Assembly (NCBI RefSeq): GCF_000234665.1
Contig: NC_018324.1
Span: 2,860,944 to 2,924,943 of the forward strand
Source of the DNA: Leishmania mexicana MHOM/GT/2001/U1103
Taxonomy: Eukaryota; Euglenozoa; Kinetoplastea; Trypanosomatida; Trypanosomatidae
Reading direction: 5' to 3'
DNA: 64,000 nt
In this document: in pieces, positions 9,597 through 19,195 of the stretch
How positions within the stretch are numbered: position 1 is the stretch's first letter
How the letters are laid out: the number at the start of each line of letters is the position of its first letter
Notes under the pieces: model-generated
Database searches by the model: none
Told to the model about the DNA's origin: nothing
Seen by the model: only the letters and a program-made list of their open reading frames with translations
Position numbers and translations under genes: made by a program

Positions 9597-11813
9597 ATGT
9601 CACGCACCTCATCCAGTGCCGCCACCGCCGCGGCCCCGCTCTTTCGGGAGTACCGCGTGCACCACGTCACCACCGATAGCATCCTTGTGCAGCTGCCCGA
9701 GACTAAGGGCTTCGGCCGTCTCACCACCGCGACACTTGGCGATGATCTCCTGGCCAAGCGTCTCCTCACGAGCCTCTCAGCCCGCGAGCAGGTTATTGCC
9801 ATGCCGATGCGCTCGCGCGACGCGCAGGGGTACCGGCTGCTGACAGTAGATTTGAAGGAGGGCTTTAGCGCGATACTCACCTACCCCGAGCCTGTGCGCT
9901 GCCTCGTGCAGAGGCTCCTGCGCAAGCACATGTTGGTAGGGCTCGGCACTACTGCCGCGGCTCGCCTCGTGCGCGGCTCTGCAAAGGGCTCAGTGCTAAC
10001 CATTCAGCCTCGCATGACAGCTGTGGCGGCATTGGAGGACCTCACCAAGGAGGCCTCCTCCGCCTCCCTCAAGTCGTTTAGCGGGGCTTCCGCGCGTGCC
10101 CAGCAGAGGCAGAAAAGCCGTGGTGGAAGCGGTGTCAGCAGCGACGACGATGAGCACCACGTAGATGACGTGCGAGAGGACGGCTCACTAGACGCGAGCA
10201 CAGAGAGAAGCAAGGCCGCGGCCGACGGAAACACCATCGAGGTACGCATTCTCAGCTACGACGTGAACGCTGACGTCGTCAATGTGACAGCGAAGGCGAA
10301 GGTGGTGGAGGGCACGCCGGTCGACACGACCGTGTCTGCGGCAGCGCTGGCCACGCTGCACCCTGGCGACATCGTCTCTTGCACGGTCCTCCTCTCGTCG
10401 ACCGATGACGGGTGCGCTGTTGTTCAGATACCTGTGCAGAGCGTCACCGTAGACCAACACGACAGCAGCAGGGGCTGCGTGACAGTTCTCGGCTACTATG
10501 TGTACGACTGGGACGGCAAGGGGGTGCCTGAGGCGCCGGTGGTCGGCTACACGGTGGATCTTTTGATCGAGTTCTGCCCTGAAATCGCCGCTCTGCGTGA
10601 CGCGGCGCCGTTCGTGATCCTGTCCAATCGCCTTCGTCAGTTCCACCGCCTTCCGGCGGTGCGTCACTTCGCCGGGTCCACGATCGAGGCGTCTTCCTCT
10701 GCGTCGACTTCTGCTCCGTCAGCGGCCAACTCTACATCTCCTGTTGCGGTGCGCGGACTTCTGGGCTTCTTCCCGTGGCGAGCCGAGTACGCGGCAAAGG
10801 CGCGGCGCGCCGAGGAAAGCGAGGACGATGAGGACGCGGCTGAAGGTCACAGCGGGTACGGCTCAGCTCAGGATCGGCAGCAGCGGACGCGCCGCCGCAA
10901 ACTGGAGGAGGCAATCGACGCCTACGAGCGCGGCATGGAGACGGCGGTGCCGACGAGCCCGGAGGAATTCCAGCGCCTGCTGCTCGCAAACCCGAACAGC
11001 AGCTACATATGGACGCAATACATGGCCTACCACGTTGGCCTGCAGCAGTACGAGGCGGCGCGTCAGGTGGCGGAGAAGGCGCTCAGCACTATCGGTGTGC
11101 GAGAGCAGGAGGAGCTGCTGAACGTCTGGGTGGCGTACCTCAACATCGAGAACTTGTACGGCACGGAGGAGTCGCTCTCGGCGGTGTTCCGGCGCGCACA
11201 GCAACGGCAGCTCAACCAGCTGACCCTCTTCGAGCGACTCGCAGATATCTACGCAGCGTCTCGCAAGCCTAATCAGCTGCTTGCATTGTGCCGCGCCATG
11301 ACAGGCAAGTTCCGCACTGAGCGCCGCACGTGGGAGCGTCTCGGCATCGTCCTTGTCGATCAGGGCAAGCGTGATCAGCTGAAGCGAACCTTGAAGGACA
11401 TGGGCGATGTGCTGAAGCGAGACGACGCCACGCTGGCTATTGTGCACATTGCCATTCACGAGTACAAGCACGGCAGTCCCGAGAACGGCCGCGCGCTCTT
11501 CGAAGGCTTGCTGCGCAAGGTGCCGAAGCGGTCCGATGTCTGGGCAACCTACACCGATCAGGAGATGGGGCTTCTGAACCGCAAAGACCCGACGGCGTCG
11601 ACGCTTCAGGTACGGCAGATCTTCCAGCGCACGGTCGCGATGAACTTTTCGGCAAAGGTGATGCAGCAGGTCCTCACGCGCTTCCTCTCATTCGAGAAGC
11701 TGCACGGTACGCCGGCCGATGTCGAGTCGGTGAAGAAGTGCGCGCGCACCTACGTGGACTCCAAGATTCAGGCCTTGACCGACTCCGGTGTCCCCGACGC
11801 GGCGGCCGCGTGA
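9597..11813 (+). CDS. RRP5: RRP5-like rRNA biogenesis protein (HAT repeats)
   Basis: The 738-residue protein resembles the C-terminal half of RRP5/PDCD11, a nucleolar factor for early pre-rRNA processing of both ribosomal subunits. Residues about 431-725 form half-a-TPR (HAT) repeats. Diagnostic RRP5 phrases include F-Q-R-L-L-L-A-N-P-N-S-S, W-T-Q-Y-M-A-Y-H, L-N-V-W-V-A-Y-L-N-I-E-N and Y-G-T-E-E-S-L. The N-terminal part (1-420) is beta-rich with a Ser/Asp/Glu linker around 160-205 and may hold one or two degenerate S1-like folds, but I cannot assign them firmly. Yeast RRP5 is about 1700 residues with twelve S1 domains, so this is a strongly reduced form. The frame extends 24 codons upstream through a non-ATG codon. 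I place the start at ATG 9597, which lies after the splice tract. Confidence 0.88.
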   Translation: MSRTSSSAATAAAPLFREYRVHHVTTDSILVQLPETKGFGRLTTATLGDDLLAKRLLTSLSAREQVIAMPMRSRDAQGYRLLTVDLKEGFSAILTYPEPVRCLVQRLLRKHMLVGLGTTAAARLVRGSAKGSVLTIQPRMTAVAALEDLTKEASSASLKSFSGASARAQQRQKSRGGSGVSSDDDEHHVDDVREDGSLDASTERSKAAADGNTIEVRILSYDVNADVVNVTAKAKVVEGTPVDTTVSAAALATLHPGDIVSCTVLLSSTDDGCAVVQIPVQSVTVDQHDSSRGCVTVLGYYVYDWDGKGVPEAPVVGYTVDLLIEFCPEIAALRDAAPFVILSNRLRQFHRLPAVRHFAGSTIEASSSASTSAPSAANSTSPVAVRGLLGFFPWRAEYAAKARRAEESEDDEDAAEGHSGYGSAQDRQQRTRRRKLEEAIDAYERGMETAVPTSPEEFQRLLLANPNSSYIWTQYMAYHVGLQQYEAARQVAEKALSTIGVREQEELLNVWVAYLNIENLYGTEESLSAVFRRAQQRQLNQLTLFERLADIYAASRKPNQLLALCRAMTGKFRTERRTWERLGIVLVDQGKRDQLKRTLKDMGDVLKRDDATLAIVHIAIHEYKHGSPENGRALFEGLLRKVPKRSDVWATYTDQEMGLLNRKDPTASTLQVRQIFQRTVAMNFSAKVMQQVLTRFLSFEKLHGTPADVESVKKCARTYVDSKIQALTDSGVPDAAAA

Positions 11814-12982
11814 TGCCTCTTTGCTTGTGCGCCGTCGTCATTGAAGCAGCCTGGAGCTGTGCTGTCGTGGACGTGCTCTCTTTGCAGGCGCGTGTGCGTG
11901 TGCGTGTGGCTTTTTAAATATTTAATCAAGTGACGGCATCCAGGTCTGCGCAGTGGTATGTGCGGCTACTGCTACGTGCGCCTCCCACAGCTGGTTTGGG
12001 GCGCGCATACAAAGGCGGGCAACCTCTCACTGGAGGAGGGTGGGTGAGTGGGGGGGTGCGAGCGGCAAGGGCGTCGCTGTGCAGGCACACGCAGCGCGCC
12101 TTTTGCGTCACTTTGCTTCCTTGAGTGTTTTTAGGGGGTGACGGTTAATCGAAGGGCGACGAGAAGACGGCGTCAGTGGTGCGTGCCATACAGGCGAATA
12201 GGCGCCTCCGTAAGACAAGACGCAGAGCGATAAAAACGGCAACTAAGAGATAGAGAGGGAGACGGAGAAGCGATCGCGCTCACTAATGCGCGGTGTGCCA
12301 GGCCCACTGTTTTCGGACATGAACGTAGCCGAGAGTGGCGCACCGGAGGAAGTGTGTGTTCAGGCGTGTGTATGGTGGTCGGGACTCACGACAACGACGG
12401 CGGGCGCAACGGAAAAGAAGCGTGCGCATCGAGTGCGCCGCAACGCAAGAAGGTAACGTTGCACCGACGCGCCGTCGAATCCTCGCCCTGCCCCACCACC
12501 CACCCTCTCTCCATCCATGGCAGCGACACCGCGCGTTCTCCGCTGCGTATTGCACTCGAGAAATGACTGCTTTCTGCGCATCTGTCGGCATGTCGTCTTG
12601 ACCGGCTCGCATCGTACTTTTCACGCCTTGCGTTTCGTTTTCGTCTTTTTATGTCGTGTCAACACCAATGGTACTCATTCACCTGCACCAGCGTGTGCAC
12701 GTCAAACGCTCTTCACTCTCCCTCTCACTGTCTTCCCTTGGTACCGCTGCCGGAGTGTGGCCGTGTGAGCGCGCTTGCCTGTGTGTGCGTATCAGCCTAG
12801 CCGACACAAAGCTCGCAAGCACGCCATACCGTATACAAGTGCGCACAGGTACTGCACGTGGAGGGTGCCAAACCCGATACCCTTTTTTTTCTTGTGTGTG
12901 TAATAGCCCCACTTGCCTGCGTGTCTCTCTCCTCTCCCTTTGTGACACCGCTAGCACGAACAACCCACAGCGCGCCATCACG
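11814..12982 (+). other. Intergenic spacer RRP5-like to PP2A-A
   Basis: No gene is seen. The open frame that runs upstream of PP2A-A from about 12656 has an ATG at 12668, but that lies before the candidate splice acceptors and is outside the family's normal length. Confidence 0.7.
12881..12954 (+). promoter_or_regulatory. Candidate trans-splice acceptor region for PP2A-A
   Basis: A C/T run at 12881-12892 is followed by AG at 12905-12906. A second pyrimidine block at 12921-12941 is followed by AG at 12953-12954. Either would exclude the upstream in-frame ATG at 12668 from the mature mRNA and leave ATG 12983 as the first start. Confidence 0.45.
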
Positions 12983-14782
12983 ATGGAGCAGTTCGACTCG
13001 GTCAAGACGATGATCGACAACCTCCGCTCCGAGGACCCGGAGGCGCGCCTGAGCAGCATGCGCGGTATTCACCTCATCAGCACCACGCTGGGCCCCGAGC
13101 GTACTCGCGACGAACTCCTCTTGTACCTCACGGACTACCTCGACGACAACGACGAAGTGCTGCGCGTGTTCGCGAACGCGCTGGGGACGATGCTACCGGA
13201 GGTGGGAGGCGTAGAGTACACCAGCAGTCTTCTGGCTCCACTGGAGATCCTGGGTAGCCTCGACGAAGTCACCGTACGCGACGAGGCTGTCGCATCGCTC
13301 CAGCTCATTGGCAGCCAACTCTTCTCGCCGGGCAGCACCACCGGCAGCAGCGGTACGTCTTCGGTCGACAACAAGCGCAAGGACTCGAATGCGAAGGCAC
13401 AAGGTGAATTCATAGGCATGGTCCGACGCCTCGGCGAAGGGATGCCGCAGTGTCGCAGCACCGCCTGCTCGCTCATCTCCATCGTCTACCCCTGCGCCGA
13501 CGCCAGCACGCGCACTGAATTGATGAAGCTCTTCCAGAAGCTGTGCGCAGATGACGAGATCCTCGTTCGGCGCGCCGCATGCATTGCCATGGGCAAACAC
13601 CTCGCCGGCGTCCTTGGTCCGAAGGGGTGCTCGGAGCTGGTGCCGGTGCTGAACGCGTTTGCCAAGGACGAGAGCGACGGCGTGCGCCTGCAGGCGGTGG
13701 CGACGTGCTCGTCCCTGCTGCAGGTGCTCCCTGAGACGCAGCACTCAGCCATCCTCTTAGCGGTTCGCTCGCTCTCGTCGGACAGCTCGTGGCGCGTCCG
13801 CTACATGACGGCAGACTCGTTAGGCAATCTCGCGGCCGCTCTCTCGCCACCGGACGTCGTGAAGTATGCTGTGCCGGTGTTTCGCTCCCTGTGCCAGGAC
13901 TCAGAGCCGGAGATCCGTGCGTCAGCGGTGTTCAACATGGCGAACGTGCTTGCCGCTTGCCGAGACGCGACTGGCAAGAAGGATATCCTCGTGACCGGGA
14001 CTCGACTTGTCTCTGACGACGTCAGCCACGTCCGCATGAGCCTCGCGAGCGCGGTGCTGAAGTCTGTCGCGCACGTGGCAAAGGACCTCTGGGGCACTAC
14101 CATCGTCCCAGCGTGCACCGCACTGCTGCGGGACGCGGAGGCGGATGTGCGACTGGCACTCGTGTCTGGTTTTAGCTCCATGGGCAACACCCCAGAGGCG
14201 AAGGAGCTGGCGCCAAGCCTGGTCCCTGTTGTCATCCACCTCGCTGCGGATTCAAAATGGCGTGTGCGGGAGGTGGTTGTCGCACAGGTGCCCTACGTGA
14301 TCACCTCGCTGGGGCGGAGCGCGGAGCAGGTGCTGCAGGTATGCGTCATCCGTCTGACCGACCGCGTAGCCGCCATCCGTGACGCCGCAGTGCAGTCGTG
14401 CTGCAAGCTGGTGGCCGAGCACGGGAGTGGGTGGGCCGCCTCGACGCTCCTGCCACAAGTGCAGACTCTCGTGACCGACTCTAACTACCTCCATCGAGTC
14501 GCGCTCTGCCATCTGTACGCGGCCCTTGCGAACGTCGCCGCTTTCGACGCGGCAACATGTGAGTCGGCGGTGTGGCCGCAGCTTGTCATACTGCACAAGG
14601 ACGCCGTGCCAAATGTGCGTCTGAACGTGGCCAAGGCGATCATGGCGCTCAGCCGCGCTGACAAGATCCCCTCGCGAGTGGCGAAGTCGGTGCTGAGGAC
14701 CCTTAGTGAAGACGCTGAGGTGGACGTGTGCGACGCGGCGGTAGCGGCACCGGCGCTGAAGTCCTCCATGGCGAAGAAGTAG
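12983..14782 (+). CDS. Protein phosphatase 2A 65-kDa regulatory subunit A (PR65)
   Basis: This is the scaffold of the PP2A Ser/Thr phosphatase holoenzyme: it holds the catalytic C subunit and a variable B subunit. The 599-residue length matches the family (about 590). The sequence is a continuous array of HEAT repeats of about 39 residues, with the typical W-R-V-R-Y-M turn near residue 270 and S-K-W-R-V-R near residue 423, both hallmark positions of PR65. A polar insertion rich in Ser/Gly lies near residues 115-135. The ATG at 12983 was chosen because it gives the family length and follows the splice acceptor sites. No truncation or missing repeat is evident. Assignment is by motif recognition, without an alignment. 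Confidence 0.93.
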   Translation: MEQFDSVKTMIDNLRSEDPEARLSSMRGIHLISTTLGPERTRDELLLYLTDYLDDNDEVLRVFANALGTMLPEVGGVEYTSSLLAPLEILGSLDEVTVRDEAVASLQLIGSQLFSPGSTTGSSGTSSVDNKRKDSNAKAQGEFIGMVRRLGEGMPQCRSTACSLISIVYPCADASTRTELMKLFQKLCADDEILVRRAACIAMGKHLAGVLGPKGCSELVPVLNAFAKDESDGVRLQAVATCSSLLQVLPETQHSAILLAVRSLSSDSSWRVRYMTADSLGNLAAALSPPDVVKYAVPVFRSLCQDSEPEIRASAVFNMANVLAACRDATGKKDILVTGTRLVSDDVSHVRMSLASAVLKSVAHVAKDLWGTTIVPACTALLRDAEADVRLALVSGFSSMGNTPEAKELAPSLVPVVIHLAADSKWRVREVVVAQVPYVITSLGRSAEQVLQVCVIRLTDRVAAIRDAAVQSCCKLVAEHGSGWAASTLLPQVQTLVTDSNYLHRVALCHLYAALANVAAFDAATCESAVWPQLVILHKDAVPNVRLNVAKAIMALSRADKIPSRVAKSVLRTLSEDAEVDVCDAAVAAPALKSSMAKK

Positions 14783-15753
14783 AAACCTATCAAGCAACGA
14801 GGCGCCTATAGAGGGAGATGAGAGCACCGCATACAAGTGGAGAAAGCTGTGCAGTGGAGGGGGAGGAGAAAGCAGAAGGAGTGCGCTGCGACGGCAGCCA
14901 ACATTGCTGGTGCTTGCGTCCCGCGCTCCCCCTTCTCTGTGTGGTGGTGGTGAAGAATATATATACATAAACATTGAAGATGCCCTTTCCGCTCCCACGC
15001 AGCATCTTTTCCACCCACTCATCCCGCTTATGCGCCCGTCCCCGCCCCCTCAGCTGTCCTTATCCTGCTCGCCCCCTGGAGCAGAACCCTTGAGTGAGGA
15101 GGGGTGAAGTGTAGGTGGAGAAAGAGGGGAAGACACAGATGGTGCGCTCCTGATGCAGAGGTACACGTATGTGTATGTGTATGTGTGGTCATAGAACACC
15201 TCCCCTCGACCTCCCGGTGCCTGTGGGCGTGGGTGTTTCGATATGAAGGTTCCTGTTCGTTTGTCTGCGCACACGTGGCCGCTCCCACCTTGCGTGTGTG
15301 TGTGTGTGTGTGCTTGATTAGATCAACCCCCGTTAGTCTCCGGACACTGTTCATGTCTCCGTCGTTGCCCTGGTCGTGTGTGGCGAGTTCTCTCGTCACG
15401 CCCTCTAATTCCGTTTCTCTCCTTTTTTCCAGCGTGCGCGCAAACTTGTCAGCACAACGCCGGTGCGAGTACAAAATCGGCAAAAGAAAGGCCCCGCCGG
15501 CCCCCTCATCTGCTCTCGGAGCCCCCTGCCGTGGATGCACACCGAGCGAGGAGGCGCCGGGCACGCGCGCGCACGTGCGATGACTGGCGAAGGGGCGCCG
15601 GATGAGATGCATGATACATGGATGCACAGAGTGCCGTTAGTTCGCACATACGCACTCACACACAACGAGCGGTAACCGCCCCCACCCTCCTGCTCGGACC
15701 TATCTCGCGTGGTTACACGGCTTGTTTTGTCCTTCGTGACTACCGTACCAGCA

Positions 15754-15780
15754 CAGCAGCAGCAGCAGCAGCAGCAGCAG
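15754..15780 (+). repeat. (CAG)9 trinucleotide repeat, non-coding
   Basis: There are nine perfect CAG units in the spacer, outside any supported gene. Confidence 0.95.
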
Positions 15781-16009
15781 CGGGGAGCCAGAATTGTGTA
15801 GAAGGATCACGACAGTCCTGTTCACGCCCCTGCCCCATCCCCTCCTTTCCTTCATGCCCGACCCACGACTTCCCGTCGGGACTCCCCCTCCCCCTCCGCC
15901 TCCCTCCCCTTCTCTCTGCTTTTCCCCTCTGCCCTCCCCCTCGTTGGAAAACGCGCGCGGATGCCGCCAAACCGTTCATGCCTGTCCGTGAGCACCGTCA
16001 GCACGTGAG

Positions 16010-16047
16010 GTGTCTCCTTCCCTCTCTCACTTCTGCATTTCACTGAG
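16010..16047 (+). promoter_or_regulatory. Candidate trans-splice acceptor for the small basic protein gene
   Basis: Pyrimidine tract 16010-16028 is followed by AG at 16046-16047. It would give a leader of about 220 bases that contains the (TG)14 repeat. Confidence 0.35.
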
Positions 16048-16109
16048 TAGGCAGACAGGACAAGTGCTCTGCTGGGCGTGAGTGTCGCTGCGGGTATATG
16101 CGTGCGCAT

Positions 16110-16114
<5 letters not shown>

Positions 16115-16142
<28 letters not shown>
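16115..16142 (+). repeat. (TG)14 dinucleotide repeat
   Basis: This is a perfect TG run of 28 bases, probably within the 5' leader of the next gene. Confidence 0.95.
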
Positions 16143-16269
16143 CATACGGGTCCGAGGAATCCGTGTTATACTGGAAGGTGCAGTGCCCAGACCGCGCCAA
16201 CTCGCCGGGTAACACAACGCACATTCGACACTGAAGCGCTGAGCTGTAGCTGACAGACGTTGCGGCAAG

Positions 16270-17016
16270 ATGCTGCGTCGCACACTCGCCCGCTGTAACA
16301 GGCCGAAAGGCCCGCCAGGGCTGCGGCCTGGGAAGGAGTACCGCCTTACCGTTCCGTATCGCAGCGAGGTGACGATGATTCGCCAGGCCGGCTTTAAGAA
16401 GTTTAACAGCAATATCCGCGAGCTCTTCAAGAAGCCGCTGGAGCAGAACAACATCAAGGCTGTGCCACGTGACCTGGGTGAGCTGCCCCGCAACTACGTT
16501 GTGAAGCTGCTCTTCTTTCACCAGCCAATTCGCCTGCTTGACCTGTGGGAGCTGTGCAAGCAGCACAACGACGTCCCCCTCGACTCTGCGCGACACCTGC
16601 GCCTCGTGCTCAAAATTGCGAAGCTGCAGAAGTGGGTGTACGCCGAGAAGAATCAGACAGATAACCTGTACTACTACTACGTGCACCAGAGCCGCACACA
16701 TGAGGTGCAGCAGATGGTACGGCAGGACGAGGTTGTGAAGCGGGCGCGGGAAACCGAGGCAAAGGCGCAGGCGATGCAAAAGGAAGAGGAACGTCAGACA
16801 CGCCAGGCGCAGAGCCTCGATGACCGCATCATCGCCCTGCAGAACACGTTAGTGAGCAACGTGGGTCACATACGCGCCTTTGACCCCGCCTTTGTGGACG
16901 CCAAACCCTACGTCATGGAGTCTGGGGCGGTGAACTGCGCGTGGCACTGGGAGGGGGCAGTCAATGCGGCGGCACAGAGTGCGTCTTCTCACGCCGGAGA
17001 GAACTCGCAGCAGTGA
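16270..17016 (+). CDS. Hypothetical basic protein, possible mitochondrial targeting
   Basis: The protein has 248 residues and I do not recognise its family. The N-terminus (M-L-R-R-T-L-A-R) has the short Arg-rich, acid-free character of trypanosomatid mitochondrial presequences. Residues 35-150 are a compact, conserved-looking globular region rich in Lys/Arg and aromatic residues, ending in a striking run of four Tyr. Residues about 150-190 are a charged helix with many Gln, Glu and Arg. The C-terminal tail is Ser/Ala-rich. A basic globular core plus presequence would fit a mitochondrial ribosomal or RNA-binding protein, but this is inference only. Codon use matches the neighbours and the start is the first ATG after the candidate splice site. 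Confidence 0.85.
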   Translation: MLRRTLARCNRPKGPPGLRPGKEYRLTVPYRSEVTMIRQAGFKKFNSNIRELFKKPLEQNNIKAVPRDLGELPRNYVVKLLFFHQPIRLLDLWELCKQHNDVPLDSARHLRLVLKIAKLQKWVYAEKNQTDNLYYYYVHQSRTHEVQQMVRQDEVVKRARETEAKAQAMQKEEERQTRQAQSLDDRIIALQNTLVSNVGHIRAFDPAFVDAKPYVMESGAVNCAWHWEGAVNAAAQSASSHAGENSQQ

Positions 17017-17394
17017 GAGTGGAAAGTGGTATCCTTCCCTCACCCCGCCAGTCGGCTGTGTGCGTCCATCCACCGTGTCGCGTCCCTGCCGTTGAGGCTG
17101 CCTGTAGGATCATGAATGGGCAAAACGGACGTGGAGAGATTCAGGTGTGCGGGCAAGCGCACGGCTCGTTTATTCTCTTACGCTGGGTAGGGCTCGCTTC
17201 CGTGCTGCTCGTGACCCCCTCCCTCCCCTCTCCCTTCCCTGCCGCGGTGGTGCGCTTGTTGGTATTGTGTGTGTGTGTGTGTGGTGGGTGGCTCGTTACG
17301 CTATCCGCCATGGTAACAACGATATTGACAGGGAATAATCGAAAGAAAAGACCCCTCGACAGGCTACCCTGTAGGAAGGATCGATGATGGTGAT

Positions 17395-18025
17395 GTGAAT
17401 GCCCCCCCCCTCTTCCCTCTCGGTGCGAGAGAACACGAACACGCAGATCCAACAGGTGAGACCGTTTCCTTTGTGGATCGTGCAACGCTTTTTTCATCAT
17501 GCCACGGACCATGAGTCCACTCTACCCCACCCCCAACCACCGCCCGGCCCGCCACAGGTGCCCAATCGCATCGTGCGAAGCAGGGGCAGACACGCGCGTT
17601 GCTGGAATTCGCCGGCTCAGTCATGTGAGAGCACGGCCCCTGTCTCAAGCTGTATCCACACACCTTCTTCGCGGGCAGCCTCATAGCTGCCTCCCCATGG
17701 TACCGGTTGCCACCTGGCGCATCCCCCTTCTGATGGGGCAGGCTCCCCACACCACTGGGCAGTGAGGGCCGGGTGGGATACGCTCAAGTCACGCTGGCAC
17801 AGTGTCATCCGGGACCTGGCCGCCGACATCAGCAGCGATACGTCGCTCTGACCTCCCCACGTCATGGGTCCTTGGCCCTGTCACCACGAGAAGTGGTTCA
17901 GCGTTTTGGCAGGGGTTATGGTGTGTGTGTATGTGGGGGGGGGGGGCTGCTCCGCTTCTCCCACGGGAAGTGGGTGTGCTTGATCCTGAGGTGTGACGCA
18001 CTGAGCGGTGTCGCCGCATCGTGAG
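17395..18025. mobile_element. Possible SIDER-like degenerate retroposon
   Basis: About 630 bases of GC-rich, non-repetitive, non-coding sequence begin with a C run and sit in a 3' UTR-like spacer. Size, position and composition fit the SIDER short degenerate retroposons known from Leishmania 3' UTRs. I could not compare it with a consensus, and no target-site duplication was identified, so the call is tentative. Confidence 0.3.
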
Positions 18026-18449
18026 GGCGTAGGTGAGAGGATCCAGAAAAGGACGAGTGGATGGAGAAGTGGATGAGTTGGCAACCGGCACCGTGGTAGA
18101 TGTCTCTTTGTCGCCCAGGCAACTTTGCCGTCTGTGCTTCGCTCTTACATCGCGCCTCCGATCTATGCATAACGCTTCCTCTACGGGAAGACCTGACATG
18201 CGCGACTCTGGATCCCCTCTTCCCCACACTCTTCTTCTTCTCTGAGGTGACTCCTACGCCGAGGTTAGCTCTCCTTATCCTTTTGTTTCCGTCTTTCTCT
18301 GTGACGCTCTACACTGGTAATCTGCGCGCATAGCTTTTTTGTCTGGCTGGTTTCGCGTTGGGTGTGTGGAAGAGCGCGCGCGAGTGGGAGTGGGAGTGCA
18401 TAGTGCGCGGCCGCGCCTCCTTCACCCCTCTCCCTCTTCCCCTTCCCGC

Positions 18450-18482
18450 CCAATCGCTCTCCCTCTCTCTGCTTCTTTTTAG
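18450..18482 (+). promoter_or_regulatory. Trans-splice acceptor for Hikeshi-like gene
   Basis: A long C/T tract (18450-18480, with few interruptions) ends directly in AG at 18481-18482, giving a leader of 65 bases before the ATG at 18548. This is the clearest acceptor in the window. Confidence 0.6.
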
Positions 18483-18547
18483 TCCTATAATCTGCGGTAC
18501 CGCCTGCCTTCTCTTCCTTTCGTTTTTTGGACTTTGGCACCAGCGGA

Positions 18548-19195
18548 ATGCAGTGGCAGCAGGCGCCGCCGGGGCTAGCAGTCCCCTACGCGACAGCCCC
18601 TAGTAGCACACCACCGCCTCTCTTCGGCGTAATCATTCCCGGCTACCCCGTGCAGACCGACATCTCCCCCGTCGACACCGGGCGGTGGACCGTCAGCCTC
18701 GGTGTGGCACCAGAGAGCTTTGTTGTGTTTCTCACCATGTCAGAGCCGCTCCCGCCCGGCCACGGCATCGGCCTCTTTCTCGCGCGCGAGGACACGATGA
18801 GTTTCCAGTACGTCGGTGCTTTGACGCAGCAGCGTGCAAGCTCCATCGTTAAAGTCCCTACTGTCTTTCTCAATGCCGCCCAGCCAATCCGTATCGTTCT
18901 CGGGTTGGCGCTGGAGCGGGAAGAGGAGCTGGAGAACCTCGGCTTCACGCACGAGCAGCCGTTGCATCAGTCGCAGGCAGCCACCAAGATCGCCATTGCC
19001 GAGCGAATTCTCGAGGATCTGTATAGCTTCGTCGTGAGCTACGCCCGCAGCATCACTTTGGGGGACGGTAGCGACACCAATGGCATTACTTCTATCGAAC
19101 CTGGCGACTATGTCGTGATGCCAACATCCTTCGTGGACAAGTGGCGCGCACGCCTACAGTCGAAACTAGCAAAGGACAACGCCTTCTGGAAATAG
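18548..19195 (+). CDS. Hikeshi/OPI10 family protein
   Basis: The 215-residue protein matches the family of human Hikeshi (C11orf73) and yeast OPI10, normally about 200 residues. In human cells Hikeshi carries Hsp70 into the nucleus during heat stress by binding FG nucleoporins. The N-terminal part (about 20-120) has the expected beta-rich pattern (V-V-F-L near 59-62, G-I-G-L-F-L near 75-80). The C-terminal part has the helical bundle, including I-L-E-D-L-Y-S-F-V near 150-160. It ends in the family signature V-D-K-W-R, then L-A-K-D-N-A-F-W-K. The first 18 residues are Pro/Gln-rich. ATG 18548 is chosen; the frame is open seven codons upstream only through a TTG. Function in this organism is inferred from the family. 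Confidence 0.88.
   Translation: MQWQQAPPGLAVPYATAPSSTPPPLFGVIIPGYPVQTDISPVDTGRWTVSLGVAPESFVVFLTMSEPLPPGHGIGLFLAREDTMSFQYVGALTQQRASSIVKVPTVFLNAAQPIRIVLGLALEREEELENLGFTHEQPLHQSQAATKIAIAERILEDLYSFVVSYARSITLGDGSDTNGITSIEPGDYVVMPTSFVDKWRARLQSKLAKDNAFWK

Larger units (their letters stand above)
14783..16269 (+). other. Intergenic spacer PP2A-A to small basic protein gene
   Basis: No gene is seen. The spacer has a short (AT)n at 14957-14965, a (TG)n near 15294-15311, (CAG)9 at 15754-15780, a pyrimidine block at 15830-15945 and (TG)14 at 16115-16142. Confidence 0.7.
17017..18547 (+). other. Intergenic spacer to the Hikeshi-like gene
   Basis: No gene is seen. The middle part (about 17400-18020) lacks the usual spacer repeats and is more complex and GC-rich; it is listed separately as a possible retroposon remnant. 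A G run lies at about 17935-17947. Confidence 0.65.

Noticed and set aside
12656..12982. 109-codon N-terminal extension of PP2A-A, including an in-frame ATG at 12668
   Set aside because: It makes the protein longer than the family, has no HEAT character and lies before the candidate splice acceptors.
14252..15022. 256-codon frame on the - strand
   Set aside because: It mirrors the PP2A-A coding sequence on the opposite strand. GC-rich third positions create such antisense frames.
15754..15780. (CAG)9 as a coding polyglutamine tract
   Set aside because: It lies in a spacer frame without a plausible gene, before the next gene's splice tract.
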